A DNA stretch of 64,000 nucleotides from Shewanella corallii (lineage in GTDB: Bacteria > Pseudomonadota > Gammaproteobacteria > Enterobacterales > Shewanellaceae): the NCBI RefSeq assembly GCF_023349125.1, contig NZ_JAKIKT010000002.1:434001-498000 (forward strand), given 5' to 3'. Of this stretch, positions 37,377 through 45,644 are shown one piece after another. Under the pieces are notes generated by a model. That model worked only from the letters and a program-made list of their open reading frames with translations. It had not been told where the DNA came from and did no database searches. Made by a program: the position numbers and the translations under genes. The first letter of the stretch is position 1, and every line of letters starts with the position of its first letter.

Positions 37377-38396
37377 TCAGAGGTCGAACTGCACCTCATC
37401 CAGCAGTCTTACCGCTGCCTTATGGTTGTCTGCCAAAGCCTGAATCGCCAGTTTGTCAGCTTTGAATTTACCCCAGGATGCGACCAGTCCGGATAAAGGC
37501 ACGCCAGCTTTAACCGGATACTCGTAGTTCACCTCAGCATAAGCGGCCTGCGCTTTATCGGAGGAGAGGAACTCCATCAGCTTGACGGCATCAGCTTTGT
37601 TGGGGGCGTGCTTGGTCAGCGCCATGCCAGACACGTTAATGTGTGAGCCACGGTTATCCTGGTTAGGGAAGTTGATCTCTACCGCCTCAGCCCAGGCAAT
37701 CTGCTTGGGATCGTTAACCATCTTGCCCAGATAATAGCTGTTGCCGATGGCGATATCACACAGACCTTCTTTAACGGCTTTAACCTGAGCTCTGTCATTC
37801 CCCTGAGGGCGGCGGGCCAGATTGTCTTTTACCCCTTCCAGCCACTTCTTGGTTTCAGCTTCACCGTGATGAGCAATCATGGAAGCCACCAACGCTATGT
37901 TGTAAGGATGCTTACCGCTGCGGGTACAGATTTTGCCTTTAAACTCTGGCTTTCCCAGGTCTTCGTAGTCCAGATCCAGCTTGCCCAGGCGCTCTTTGGA
38001 GGAGTAAACGTTACGCACACGCATGGTCAGGGCGTACCAGTCATCTTCCGGTGAACGGAACTGAGCGGGGATGTTTTGTTCCAGCACCTCGCTGTCAACC
38101 GGGGCAACCAGGCCCTTGTCGACCAGCTCCTGAAGGCGGGAGAAGTCAGAGGTCAGAACAATATCGGCGGGAGAGAGTCGACCTTCGCGGGCGATACGCT
38201 CTGCCAAACCATCTTTGGCAAAAACCAACTCGACTTCAGTACCGGTTTGTTTGGTGAAGTCCTTAAGAATAGGTTCAATCAGAAACGGTTGACGATAGGA
38301 ATAGACGGTCAGCTTATCTGCTGCCACTGCGGACCAGGAGATTACTCCAGCCAAACATACAACACCGGCTCTGGTCATCTGTTTTACCAACTTCAT
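37377..38396 (-). CDS. fbpA: Iron(III) ABC transporter, periplasmic binding protein
   Basis: 339-residue periplasmic ferric-iron binding protein. The signal peptide MKLVKQMTRAGVVCLAGVISWSAVA ends at A-V-A-A. The mature domain shows VYSYRQPFLIEPILKDFTKQTGTEV near the start and the paired tyrosines Tyr221-Tyr222 in IGNSYYLGKM, the iron ligands of the FbpA/FutA family. First gene of fbpA-fbpB-fbpC. A good Fur box lies about 45 bp upstream, so iron limitation should switch the operon on. Confidence 0.94.
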   Translation of the reverse strand: MKLVKQMTRAGVVCLAGVISWSAVAADKLTVYSYRQPFLIEPILKDFTKQTGTEVELVFAKDGLAERIAREGRLSPADIVLTSDFSRLQELVDKGLVAPVDSEVLEQNIPAQFRSPEDDWYALTMRVRNVYSSKERLGKLDLDYEDLGKPEFKGKICTRSGKHPYNIALVASMIAHHGEAETKKWLEGVKDNLARRPQGNDRAQVKAVKEGLCDIAIGNSYYLGKMVNDPKQIAWAEAVEINFPNQDNRGSHINVSGMALTKHAPNKADAVKLMEFLSSDKAQAAYAEVNYEYPVKAGVPLSGLVASWGKFKADKLAIQALADNHKAAVRLLDEVQFDL

Positions 38397-38439
38397 TCCC
38401 TGTTCTCCCTCATCAACTAAATATATTTCGGATGATTAA

Positions 38440-38458
38440 TATAATGATAATAGTTATC
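38440..38458 (-). promoter_or_regulatory. Fur box upstream of fbpA
   Basis: TATAATGATAATAGTTATC matches the 19-bp Fur consensus GATAATGATAATCATTATC at 16 of 19 positions. It is 44 bp upstream of the fbpA ATG, where it would cover the promoter. Confidence 0.8.
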
Positions 38459-38599
38459 AGTAGCGCTAAGAGTACAAAAACTTACTGATACCAGCAAGAC
38501 GAATCCATCAAAAGCGGCCTCTATTGTATTCTTTTTGAACGAAGTTCCGGAGAGTAAAGCGGGCTATTCAGTTAACCCGCTGAAGCAGAATATAGTGGA

Positions 38600-39196
38600 T
38601 TATGCAGGGCGGGTTTCCCTGAAAATTGATTCCTTACTGATATGGTTCAGCCAGAGCGCCGTAGCGGGAGCCAGGTTACGCCACTCAATGGAAGGATGGC
38701 GAAAGTCCAGATAGTCAAGCAAACATACCAGCGCGATACGCTCTGCGGTGATCTCATCACCATTGAGTAAGCCTGAGTGATCTATTTGACGCAGGCCCCT
38801 TAGCAGGGCTTGCTCAAAGCGTCCTTTCCAGAAGGGAGAGCTATTCCCCTCTTCCGCCCGCATTTGCTCCTGTCTGAGCGCCACCGCACTGTCCAGCATG
38901 CCTTTTAACATAGAGAACAGGCAGTGCCGGGACCAGTAACCATCTGCCGGAGCAAACAGTTGGCTCTGACCATATTCCACGTCCAGAAAACGGCAAATCA
39001 CTTCAGAGTCATAGAGCGCACTGCCATCTGCCAGCATCAGACATGGCACCTTACCAAGGGGATTGGCCTCGACGAACTCCTCATCATTATCGAAAGGGTT
39101 GGTTGAGGTCAGTTGGATATGGTTCAACTGCAGCAGTTCTATCATCACCCTGACCATTCTGGCGTAGGGCGACGCATCTGAATAATAGAGTTTCAT
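38600..39196 (-). CDS. Glutathione S-transferase family protein (YibF-like)
   Basis: About 198-residue GST-fold protein. The N-terminal thioredoxin-like domain has MKLYYSDASPYARMVRV with the Ser active-site position of the beta/zeta-like classes, NPLGKVPCLMLADGSALYDSEVICRFLD (cis-Pro and the ES/DSEVI glutathione contact), and the C-terminal helical domain ends LNHISKESIFRETRP, like E. coli YibF. I use the ATG at 39196; a GTG three codons upstream is possible but too close to the ribosome site AGGGAG. Follows fpr by 16 nt. Confidence 0.82.
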   Translation of the reverse strand: MKLYYSDASPYARMVRVMIELLQLNHIQLTSTNPFDNDEEFVEANPLGKVPCLMLADGSALYDSEVICRFLDVEYGQSQLFAPADGYWSRHCLFSMLKGMLDSAVALRQEQMRAEEGNSSPFWKGRFEQALLRGLRQIDHSGLLNGDEITAERIALVCLLDYLDFRHPSIEWRNLAPATALWLNHISKESIFRETRPA

Positions 39197-39212
39197 CAAA
39201 GCCACGACTCCC

Positions 39213-39956
39213 TCACCAATATTTTTCCATGGTGATCTGACCCGGGGCTCTGCGCAGATTCTTTGCCAGCCCCCTCTCCTGCAGTAGCTCCAGCGCTCCT
39301 GATACCATCCCTGGATTGCCGCAAATCATCACCTGACTGTCCTGTGCAGACAAGGTAACGCCTGCTTGCTGCTCGATACTGCCATCTGCGAGACCATCCG
39401 GAATACGGCATTCCAATGCCCCCGGCATCTGCTCCCGGGTAACACAGGCGACCAGTTCAAGCTGCCCATTATGCAGCTGGGCCAACTCCTGAAGTCGCTG
39501 CCAGTACGCCAGGTCCTCTTGCAATCGAACACCATAAACCAGAACGATACGCTTGAACCTTTGCCAGGGCTGCTCTGTTTCAAGCATAGAGACAAATGGC
39601 CCAACGGCAGTGCCGGTCGCCAGTAACCATAGATGCTGGCCCATATCTGCAGGGAGTTCATCCAAGGTCATAAAACCTGCGGCCTTGGTGGAGATTTCAA
39701 TCTGATCGCCTGAGTTCAAATCGTGCAGCGACGGAGACAGTTGGCCATCCTCGACCCGTACTGCCAACACCTCCAAATACTCCGCGTCCGGCGCGTTGAC
39801 CAGGGAGTAAGCTCTGGCAACACGCTTACCTTCACGCTCCTGACTGAGCTTGATAAATTGCCCTGCAATAAAAGGCTCAATATCTGCCGCCAATCTGAGG
39901 GTAAAGAGTTTGTCATTCCAATCGATGCGCTCAATCACGGTTGCGCTTGTCCACAT
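39213..39956 (-). CDS. fpr: Ferredoxin (flavodoxin) NADP reductase
   Basis: 247-residue FAD enzyme that moves electrons between NADPH and ferredoxin or flavodoxin. The start at 39956 has CGGAGACAGGAAA before it. FAD binding: ARAYSLVNAP (RxYS motif); NADP binding: LLATGTAVGPFVSMLE and VMICGNPGMV; the C-terminal MEKYW with aromatic end is as in E. coli Fpr. Upstream partner of the GST gene. Electron delivery to iron-sulfur or radical enzymes is the usual role. Confidence 0.92.
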   Translation of the reverse strand: MWTSATVIERIDWNDKLFTLRLAADIEPFIAGQFIKLSQEREGKRVARAYSLVNAPDAEYLEVLAVRVEDGQLSPSLHDLNSGDQIEISTKAAGFMTLDELPADMGQHLWLLATGTAVGPFVSMLETEQPWQRFKRIVLVYGVRLQEDLAYWQRLQELAQLHNGQLELVACVTREQMPGALECRIPDGLADGSIEQQAGVTLSAQDSQVMICGNPGMVSGALELLQERGLAKNLRRAPGQITMEKYW

Positions 39957-40165
39957 TTTCCTGTCTCCGCACTGAACAGATGGTTTCAGCATAAGCCTTT
40001 AAACCTTAGACAAAAACCCTTTTATTGCATGGCTTTATTCAGGGTTAATCAAGTTTAAGGATTTAGTCACTGTGCAAGCGATAGCCAGGGGATGGCTTAA
40101 AATCGGCAATGTAGAGCAGGACAAAGACGGGATAAGTTGGATTTATCTGGTTCGCGGACATGAGT

Positions 40166-40678
40166 TCAGAGGCCAAATCGGGAAGCGCTGCCACTGCCGG
40201 CGATCACCAGACTCAAACTGGCATCCCATTCCAACTGCAGTTTTTGATGGGATAACTTGAGTTGTTCGGCCAGGCCGGGATGAGCGGCCATAGACTCTAC
40301 CGCGCTGATAGCCTGACGATAGCCGGTATCCAGTGCCACCCCAAGTGCCATCACAGCCGACATATCACCATATCCCAAACTTCCCTGCTGGCGTACCTGT
40401 TCGAAGCCATATTGAAGAGCACTGGCAAACAGGGTGTCTGCAGAGTCTGGTGCAAATGCATATCTGGCTGCACGATTGCTAGCCGAGACAGACAGAGCCT
40501 CATCTACGGCCTGACGGATAGTGGCGAACGCCTGCATCCAGGGGGCGATTTGCGGCGGGGTTTCGCGACCGTCAACAGACTCACTGTCCTTCGATAGTAA
40601 GGAGCTTTCAGATGATGCTTTAGCGTCATTGAGGGTAACGGCAGCCTTAACATCTGATGATGTTATCCCTGTTAACAT
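40166..40678 (-). CDS. Hypothetical protein, 170 aa
   Basis: Not recognised. 170 residues from the ATG at 40678, a start supported by the textbook ribosome site AGGAGGG; the longer in-frame ATG lacks one. Residues 1-45 are polar and serine/lysine-rich, likely disordered; residues 50-150 look alpha-helical with WMQAFATIRQAVDEALS and ALQYGFEQVRQQGSLGYGDMSAVMALGVALDTGYRQAISAVE patterns. No signal peptide or membrane segment. Alone between fpr and a divergent small gene. Confidence 0.6.
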   Translation of the reverse strand: MLTGITSSDVKAAVTLNDAKASSESSLLSKDSESVDGRETPPQIAPWMQAFATIRQAVDEALSVSASNRAARYAFAPDSADTLFASALQYGFEQVRQQGSLGYGDMSAVMALGVALDTGYRQAISAVESMAAHPGLAEQLKLSHQKLQLEWDASLSLVIAGSGSASRFGL

Positions 40679-40959
40679 TGAAGCCCTCCTTACATTACCC
40701 ACCAGTGATTAAGCGGTACTTAATATATCGGCCTGATAACGAGTTTCTCCAGCAAAAAATAAAACTGCGAAAAGCACCCCGAACAAGCCAGACACATCAG
40801 CGTAAAACTTTGGTAACAAACAAAATTAAATCAACCTTTTAGGTGAAATTGATTTGAAAGTAACCAGACAAGCCATTATGATTGACAGCGTTTCGTGCAC
40901 GAGGTCACATTCTTCGTTTTTTTGCGACACCTCGACATTCAATTAGGAACACATGGAAT

Positions 40960-41157
40960 ATGAACGCCGTAGTATCAAATCCTCTCAGGGAGTCTTCCCA
41001 GAGCAGTTGCAAAAATTGCCGCCGCTTCACCGAGTTGGAAGGCGCACTTTTGTGTTACCGCGAGGGCAGCATCACCCCTCTTGAACCCAAAAAGCTTGAA
41101 CTGTTCAAACCGGGAGCTGCCTGCGAAGCCTGGCAGGCAAACAAGCAAGCTCGCTGA
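40960..41157 (+). CDS. Small four-cysteine protein, 65 aa
   Basis: 65 residues from the ATG at 40960, with TAGGAA upstream. Four cysteines are spaced CKNC ... LLCYREG ... AACEAW: a CxxC pair plus two single cysteines, a layout that suggests a small zinc or redox site. FELEGALLCYREGSITPLEPKKLELF-like middle is otherwise plain. No known family recognised. It is closed by a strong terminator, supporting a real short gene. Its terminator also faces the tandem array. Confidence 0.55.
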   Translation: MNAVVSNPLRESSQSSCKNCRRFTELEGALLCYREGSITPLEPKKLELFKPGAACEAWQANKQAR

Positions 41158-41178
41158 GTAAAAACATTCCTGAATAAT

Positions 41179-41207
41179 GAAACACCCCGCAACTGCGGGG
41201 TGTTTTG
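41179..41207. terminator. Bidirectional terminator after the four-cysteine gene
   Basis: AACACCCCGC-AACT-GCGGGGTGTT, with T-run TTTTG on plus. The 193-bp array starts directly after it. Confidence 0.85.
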
Positions 41208-41229
41208 TATCTGTTGTCTCTACCAATAA

Positions 41230-41262
41230 AAAAGCCGCAGTCATCGGGGCATGATGACTGCG
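41230..41262 (-). terminator. Terminator-like hairpin in array copy 1
   Basis: CCGCAGTCATC / GATGACTGCGG, perfect 11-bp stem; minus strand continues CTTTTTTATTGG. Confidence 0.75.
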
Positions 41263-41422
41263 GAAAAGGATGAGAAGCAGATAAAATACACAGTTATAAA
41301 AGGTGGGGAAGCGAGTGTTCAGACCGTTCGCAAGCCGAGTGTGGTTTGCCTTGGTTAGATACCGCTTTGCTTATTCAGCCTCAACCACCAACATGCTCTA
41401 TATCTATTGTCCCTGCCAATAA

Positions 41423-41455
41423 AAAAGCCGCAGCCATCGGGGCATGATGACTGCG
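41423..41455 (-). terminator. Terminator-like hairpin in array copy 2
   Basis: Same hairpin as copy 1 with one G-U pair on the minus-strand RNA, followed by CTTTTTTATTGG. Confidence 0.75.
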
Positions 41456-41614
41456 GAAAAGGATCAGAAACAGATAAAATACACAGTTATAAAAGGTGGG
41501 GAAGCGAGTGTTCAGATCGTTCGCAAGCCGAGTGTGATTTGCCTTGATTGGATATCGCTTTGCTTATTCAACCTCAACCACCAACATGCTCTGTATCTAT
41601 TGTCATGCGCAATA

Positions 41615-41648
41615 AAAAAGCCGCAGCCATCGGGGCATGATGACTGCG
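41615..41648 (-). terminator. Terminator-like hairpin in array copy 3, likely end of the 80-aa gene
   Basis: Same hairpin, starting about 49 nt after the stop codon of the gene at 41697-41939 on the minus strand, followed by CTTTTTTATTGC. Confidence 0.75.
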
Positions 41649-41696
41649 GAAAAGGATGAGAAGCAGATTAAAATACAAAAAGGGGGAAGCGAGTGT

Positions 41697-41939
41697 TCAG
41701 ACAGGCTCAGGCAGGACTGACATATTGAACGCGGTATGGCTCGATTGTGCATTGCTGCGCATACCCAATGTCAATCCGCGGGTTGAAACCTTTACCCCGG
41801 CAATCAGCTGGGTGTAAACATCATTCAACATACCTTGTTCCAAACCACGAAATGCCAAAGTGCGGCGAACCGAATACCAGTCACTGTCCATCACTGACGA
41901 CTGTCCTTCAACAGCCACTGTCAAAGCAATATTGTCCAT
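41697..41939 (-). CDS. Hypothetical protein, 80 aa, upstream of the tandem array
   Basis: 80-residue protein of unknown family. MDNIALTVAVEGQSSVMDSDWYSVRRTLAFRG starts with a beta-strand-like segment, then a helical QGMLNDVYTQLIAGVKV region and a polar C-terminus. A CAGGGAGGTTG stretch upstream of the ATG is an excellent ribosome site. The stop codon lies in the last bases of array copy 3. Copies 1 and 2 carry a degenerate stretch that resembles its codons for TRGLTLGMRS, ending in TGA-ACACTCGC exactly as this gene does (see findings). Confidence 0.55.
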   Translation of the reverse strand: MDNIALTVAVEGQSSVMDSDWYSVRRTLAFRGLEQGMLNDVYTQLIAGVKVSTRGLTLGMRSNAQSSHTAFNMSVLPEPV

Positions 41940-42006
41940 ATCAACCTCCCTGAATCACTCGGGACCCATTATTGAGGTTAGTTACTGAACACAAGCTGTA
42001 CGGAAG

Positions 42007-43791
42007 TTATTCTCTTTCCCGGCTTTGATGCTGCATCTGCCATAGCCCGGCATAAACGCCACCAACAGCCAGTAGTTGCTGATGCTTACCCTGCTCGACA
42101 ATCTGACCACCTTTAAGCACCAGAATCCTGTCTGCATCTACCACGGTAGACAAGCGGTGCGCGACAACCAGTGAAGTTCGCCTGGCTGAGACCTCTTTCA
42201 TGGCGGTTAAAATGGCTTGTTCAGCACCACTGTCCAATGAAGAAGTCGCTTCATCGAATACCATCACCGGCGCCCCCTTCAGAATCGCTCTGGCGATGGA
42301 AACACGTTGCTTTTCACCGCCTGACAGCTTCATACCACGTTCACCAACCCGGGTTTCCAGCCCCTTGGGCAGCCGCTTAACCAGCTCCTCCAGATGGGCA
42401 AGTTGAACGGTTCGCCGTATATCTTCATCAGACGCTTCGGGTCTGCCATAACGAATATTCTCAAGCAGAGTATCGTTAAACAGCACGGTATCCTGAGGCA
42501 CGATACCGAACTGCCTGCGCAGACTTTGCTGCTCCATCTGACGGATATCGACCCCGTCCAGTTGAATGCTTCCACCTGTGACATCGTAAAAGCGGAACAA
42601 CAATTTAATTATCGTGGACTTACCACCGCCACTCTCCCCCACTATGGCGATCTTCTCGCCCGGCATCAGCTCGAAACTGACATTGTCGAGTATCTGCCGC
42701 TCACCATAGGCGAAGGAGACATTATCAAAAACCAGATGTCCCTTACCGGCGCTCGACTGAGGGTTGTCTGTATCCAGAATTTGGGGACGCTCATCAAGCA
42801 GCGAAAACAGGCGCTCTATATTGGCCAGCGCTCCACGGATCTCCCGGTACACGAACCCCAGGAAATTAAGGGGCATAAACAGCTGCATCATAAAGGCATT
42901 AACCAATACAAAATCACCTATGGTCATATCGCCGCTGATCACGTCCGATGCCGCCAGCCCCATCATCACTGTCATGGCTGAAGCTATGATAAAGGCCTGG
43001 CCTGCGTTCAATGCGAACAGAGACAAGCGATTATCACGCTTGGCCTTTTCCCATCGTCCCAGGGCTTCATCATACTGTTTAAACTCGTACTCTTCGTTGT
43101 TGAAGTACTTAACCGTTTCATAATTGAGCAGGCTGTCTATCGCCCGGGTATTACTGGTTGAGTCAGCAATTGCAGCTTCCCGGACATATCCGGTTCGCCA
43201 TTCAGTGGCGATAACCGAGAACACCCCGTAGGCAGCGACTGCCACCAGGGTTACTGCAGCAAATACCCAGCCGTAGTTGTACCAGAAAATGCCCACTACC
43301 AGCCCAATCTCAAGCACAGTGGGAACAATATTAAACACCATAAAGCGCATCAGAAATGACACGCCGCTGCTGCCCCTCTCAATATCCCGGGAGAGACCAC
43401 CGGTCTGCCGGTCAAGATGAAACCCTAAATCCAACGAGTGCAAATGTCGGAAGACATTCAGTCCCAATCGTCTGATGGCCCGCTCAGTCACCCGACCGAA
43501 CAGGGTATCTCTGACCTCACCGATAATGGTGGAGAGAAATCTCAGTCCGCCATACGCCAGTACCAGAGCGATGGGGACTGCGACCGCCTGAAGTTTTTCC
43601 GAGTCCAGCGTATTAACCAGATCCTTGAGCACAAAAGGCATGGTGACACCGGCCAGTTTGGCCGCCAACAGGCAGAGCATCGCCAGCCCAACACGCAGCC
43701 GGTATTCCAGCAAATAGGGCCACAACAATCTCAGTACCTGCCAGTGCAGTCTGTCTGCGGGAGCGTTGTCCAGATATCGGGAGGGACGCAT
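42007..43791 (-). CDS. Atm1-type half ABC exporter
   Basis: 594 residues: a membrane domain (about 25-310, six helices) fused to a nucleotide-binding domain. The stretch NYETVKYFNNEEYE at about 223-236 is the hallmark of the Atm1/ABCB7/HMT1 group. Walker A VGESGGGKST near 384-393, LSGGEKQRVSIARAI and MVFDEATSSLD are intact. Atm1-like proteins export glutathione-bound sulfur or metals, supporting iron-sulfur balance and metal tolerance. Works as a homodimer in the inner membrane. Single gene; the 80-aa gene downstream is in the same direction, 67 bp away. Confidence 0.88.
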   Translation of the reverse strand: MRPSRYLDNAPADRLHWQVLRLLWPYLLEYRLRVGLAMLCLLAAKLAGVTMPFVLKDLVNTLDSEKLQAVAVPIALVLAYGGLRFLSTIIGEVRDTLFGRVTERAIRRLGLNVFRHLHSLDLGFHLDRQTGGLSRDIERGSSGVSFLMRFMVFNIVPTVLEIGLVVGIFWYNYGWVFAAVTLVAVAAYGVFSVIATEWRTGYVREAAIADSTSNTRAIDSLLNYETVKYFNNEEYEFKQYDEALGRWEKAKRDNRLSLFALNAGQAFIIASAMTVMMGLAASDVISGDMTIGDFVLVNAFMMQLFMPLNFLGFVYREIRGALANIERLFSLLDERPQILDTDNPQSSAGKGHLVFDNVSFAYGERQILDNVSFELMPGEKIAIVGESGGGKSTIIKLLFRFYDVTGGSIQLDGVDIRQMEQQSLRRQFGIVPQDTVLFNDTLLENIRYGRPEASDEDIRRTVQLAHLEELVKRLPKGLETRVGERGMKLSGGEKQRVSIARAILKGAPVMVFDEATSSLDSGAEQAILTAMKEVSARRTSLVVAHRLSTVVDADRILVLKGGQIVEQGKHQQLLAVGGVYAGLWQMQHQSRERE

Positions 43792-44122
43792 AAAACCTGC
43801 CTTTGATCAATACGATGGAATACTCAACTCAGGAGCATGATGCCAGATAGCCGGGGAAGGTGCGATAGCCTGTAGCAACCGCTTTTCAGCCACAATCCCA
43901 GGACAATGTCGAATATTGCACCAATTTTCATCACCTGGCAGCGCAAATCCCCTGTACCGCCTTGTAATAACTGGAGTTCAACAGTGAAATATTTCTCTTC
44001 TTTGGTATTATCTGGCGATTAATAATCTGATACCCTTCGGTGACGCCTGCATAACACAAGCAACTACAGGCGATAAAAATTAAAAAATCCTCTAATAACA
44101 AATTATGGTTGAAGGACGTTTT
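43792..44122. other. Intergenic region between the Atm1-type gene and a small gene
   Basis: 331 bp without a convincing gene. A stem CGCCTG/CAGGCG with a 17-nt loop lies just before ATAAAAATT, about 40 bp ahead of the small gene at 44123. The region should hold divergent promoters, but none could be placed with confidence. Confidence 0.4.
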
Positions 44123-44302
44123 ATGTTGGACTCCGCTAAGGTTCAATACCCACCGTTGCCGCTGCTAAAAACCTGGGTATGGATGATGATTGAATCTGAT
44201 AACCCCGAAATTCGAGAAAAAGGTAAGAAAAATCTGATTGCCTCGTTCGGTAGCCTGGCAAAAGCCAATGAGTACATCTCCCAGCAGTTGAAAAGCGCTT
44301 AA
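44123..44302 (+). CDS. Small hypothetical protein, 59 aa
   Basis: 59 residues from the ATG at 44123, backed by GAAGGA; a longer frame from 44105 lacks a ribosome site. The sequence MLDSAKVQYPPLPLLKTWVWMMIESDNPEIREKGKKNLIASFGS is amphipathic and aromatic-rich, then a helical lysine-rich end. Not a known family to me. It has a clear bidirectional terminator after it. Function unknown. Confidence 0.6.
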   Translation: MLDSAKVQYPPLPLLKTWVWMMIESDNPEIREKGKKNLIASFGSLAKANEYISQQLKSA

Positions 44303-44392
44303 TACCTTTCCCCTTTAGAAGATAGGTTTAAGCCGCTCGCGCGCCTTTTAAACTCGCTGAATGATTTAATTCAAAGGCTGATTGATAAATTG

Positions 44393-44416
44393 AAAGAGGG
44401 GCCTTAGCCCCTCTTT
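44393..44416. terminator. Bidirectional terminator, small gene / aroG
   Basis: AAAGAGGGGC-CTTA-GCCCCTCTTT stem, T-rich on both sides, between convergent genes. Confidence 0.88.
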
Positions 44417-44428
44417 TCTTTATCTGTA

Positions 44429-45490
44429 TTATCCAGCCTGTTCTCTTCTGGCCAGAATGCTGGCATTTAAACCGGCCAGCAACTTTTCTGTGTCCGGCCA
44501 GCCGATACAGGCATCAGTAATGCTTTGCCCATAGGTCAAAGGCTGTCCGGGCTGATGATCCTGGCGCCCTTCCACCAGATGACTTTCCACCATCACCCCA
44601 AAGATTGACTGCTCACCCGACGCAATTTGGCTGCCAACATCCTCAGCCACCAGCATCTGACGCTGATACTGCTTGGAGCTGTTGGCATGGCTGAAATCAA
44701 TCATCAGGTTTGGGTTGAGCCCAACGGTAGCCAGTTGTCCGGAGATCTGCTTCACGTGCTCAGCACTGTAGTTGGGCTCTCTGCCGCCGCGCAGAATAAT
44801 GTGACAATCCGGGTTACCTTTGGTGGACACAATCGCCGAATGGCCGTATTTGGTCACAGACATAAAGTGATGGGGAGCAGCGGCTGCACCTATAGCATCT
44901 ATGGCAATTTTAATCGTGCCGTCGGTGCCATTTTTAAATCCGACCGGACAGGAGAGACCGGACGCCAACTCTCTGTGCACCTGAGACTCAGTGGTTCTCG
45001 CCCCAATTGCACCCCAACACATAAGATCCGCCAGATACTGAGGGGTAATCATATCCAGAAACTCACCGGCGGTCGGCAGGCCAGCGTGATTCAGGTCCAG
45101 CAGTAACTTACGGGCTTTTCTCAACCCCTCATTCAGCTGGAAACTGCTATCCATGAAAGGATCATTGATTAACCCCTTCCAACCCACAGTGGTCCGTGGC
45201 TTTTCAAAATAAACCCGCATCACGATTTCCAGCTGGTCCTTATACTCCTCACGCAGTGCCAGCAGGCGCTCACCATATTCAAGAGCTGCTTTCGGGTCAT
45301 GAATAGAGCAGGGACCGATCACCACCAACAGGCGGTCATCACGGCGGGAAAGGATATCTGATATCGCTTTGCGGGAGTTGAAAACCGTCGCAGAAGCCGC
45401 TTCCGAGGCAGGAAATCGTTCCAGAATGGCGACCGGGGGCAACAGCTCTTTGACTTCATTAATACGCACATCGTCATTCTGGTAATACAT
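44429..45490 (-). CDS. aroG: 3-deoxy-7-phosphoheptulonate (DAHP) synthase, class I
   Basis: Condenses phosphoenolpyruvate and erythrose-4-phosphate, first step of aromatic amino acid synthesis. 353 residues, close to E. coli AroG: MYYQNDDVRINEVKELLPPVA start, metal/substrate segments VIGPCSIHDP, KPRTTVGWKGLINDP, GARTTESQVHRE, PVGFKNGTDG and DFSHANSSKQ. The feedback-regulated isoform (Phe, Tyr or Trp) cannot be fixed with confidence, though the sequence most resembles AroG. AAGGAGACC precedes the ATG. Substrate supply comes from tkt at the other end of the window. Confidence 0.92.
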   Translation of the reverse strand: MYYQNDDVRINEVKELLPPVAILERFPASEAASATVFNSRKAISDILSRRDDRLLVVIGPCSIHDPKAALEYGERLLALREEYKDQLEIVMRVYFEKPRTTVGWKGLINDPFMDSSFQLNEGLRKARKLLLDLNHAGLPTAGEFLDMITPQYLADLMCWGAIGARTTESQVHRELASGLSCPVGFKNGTDGTIKIAIDAIGAAAAPHHFMSVTKYGHSAIVSTKGNPDCHIILRGGREPNYSAEHVKQISGQLATVGLNPNLMIDFSHANSSKQYQRQMLVAEDVGSQIASGEQSIFGVMVESHLVEGRQDHQPGQPLTYGQSITDACIGWPDTEKLLAGLNASILARREQAG

Positions 45491-45644
45491 AGGGAACAGG
45501 TCTCCTTGGCCTCTTTATCATTAACAGCCAATTTAACGAGTCCCCCACCACAATGCAACGCAATCACTATTTATTTCAACATGAATCGATAACCAACTGT
45601 TTTTATTGATTTAATATTTTTGAAACAGTCAAGCTTCTCAGCAT

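Larger units (their letters stand above)
41208..41702 (-). repeat. Tandem array of a 193-bp unit, three copies
   Basis: Copies at 41208-41400, 41401-41593 and 41594-41702 (third truncated and with a small deletion). The period is exactly 193 bp, anchored on the GCCGCAG motif at 41234, 41427 and 41620. Copies 1 and 2 are about 90% identical. Each copy holds a hairpin CCGCAG.CATC-GGGGCAT-GATGACTGCGG next to a run of A on the plus strand, so on minus it reads stem then CTTTTTTATTG, a rho-independent terminator. In copies 2 and 3 the changed base gives G-U on the minus RNA but C-A on plus, so pairing is kept only for minus-strand RNA. The right end of copy 3 overlaps the stop codon of the 80-aa gene at 41697. 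Confidence 0.85.

Noticed and set aside
41444..41659. 71-aa plus-strand frame inside the array
   Set aside because: It runs across two repeat units and the terminator hairpins, has no ribosome site, and the unit signal is on the minus strand.
41208..41702. Array as CRISPR
   Set aside because: The repeats are 193 bp and contiguous, with no short repeat/spacer pattern and no cas genes in the window.
43931..44146. 71-aa minus-strand frame before the 59-aa gene
   Set aside because: No ribosome site, no motif, and overlaps the start of the better supported small gene.
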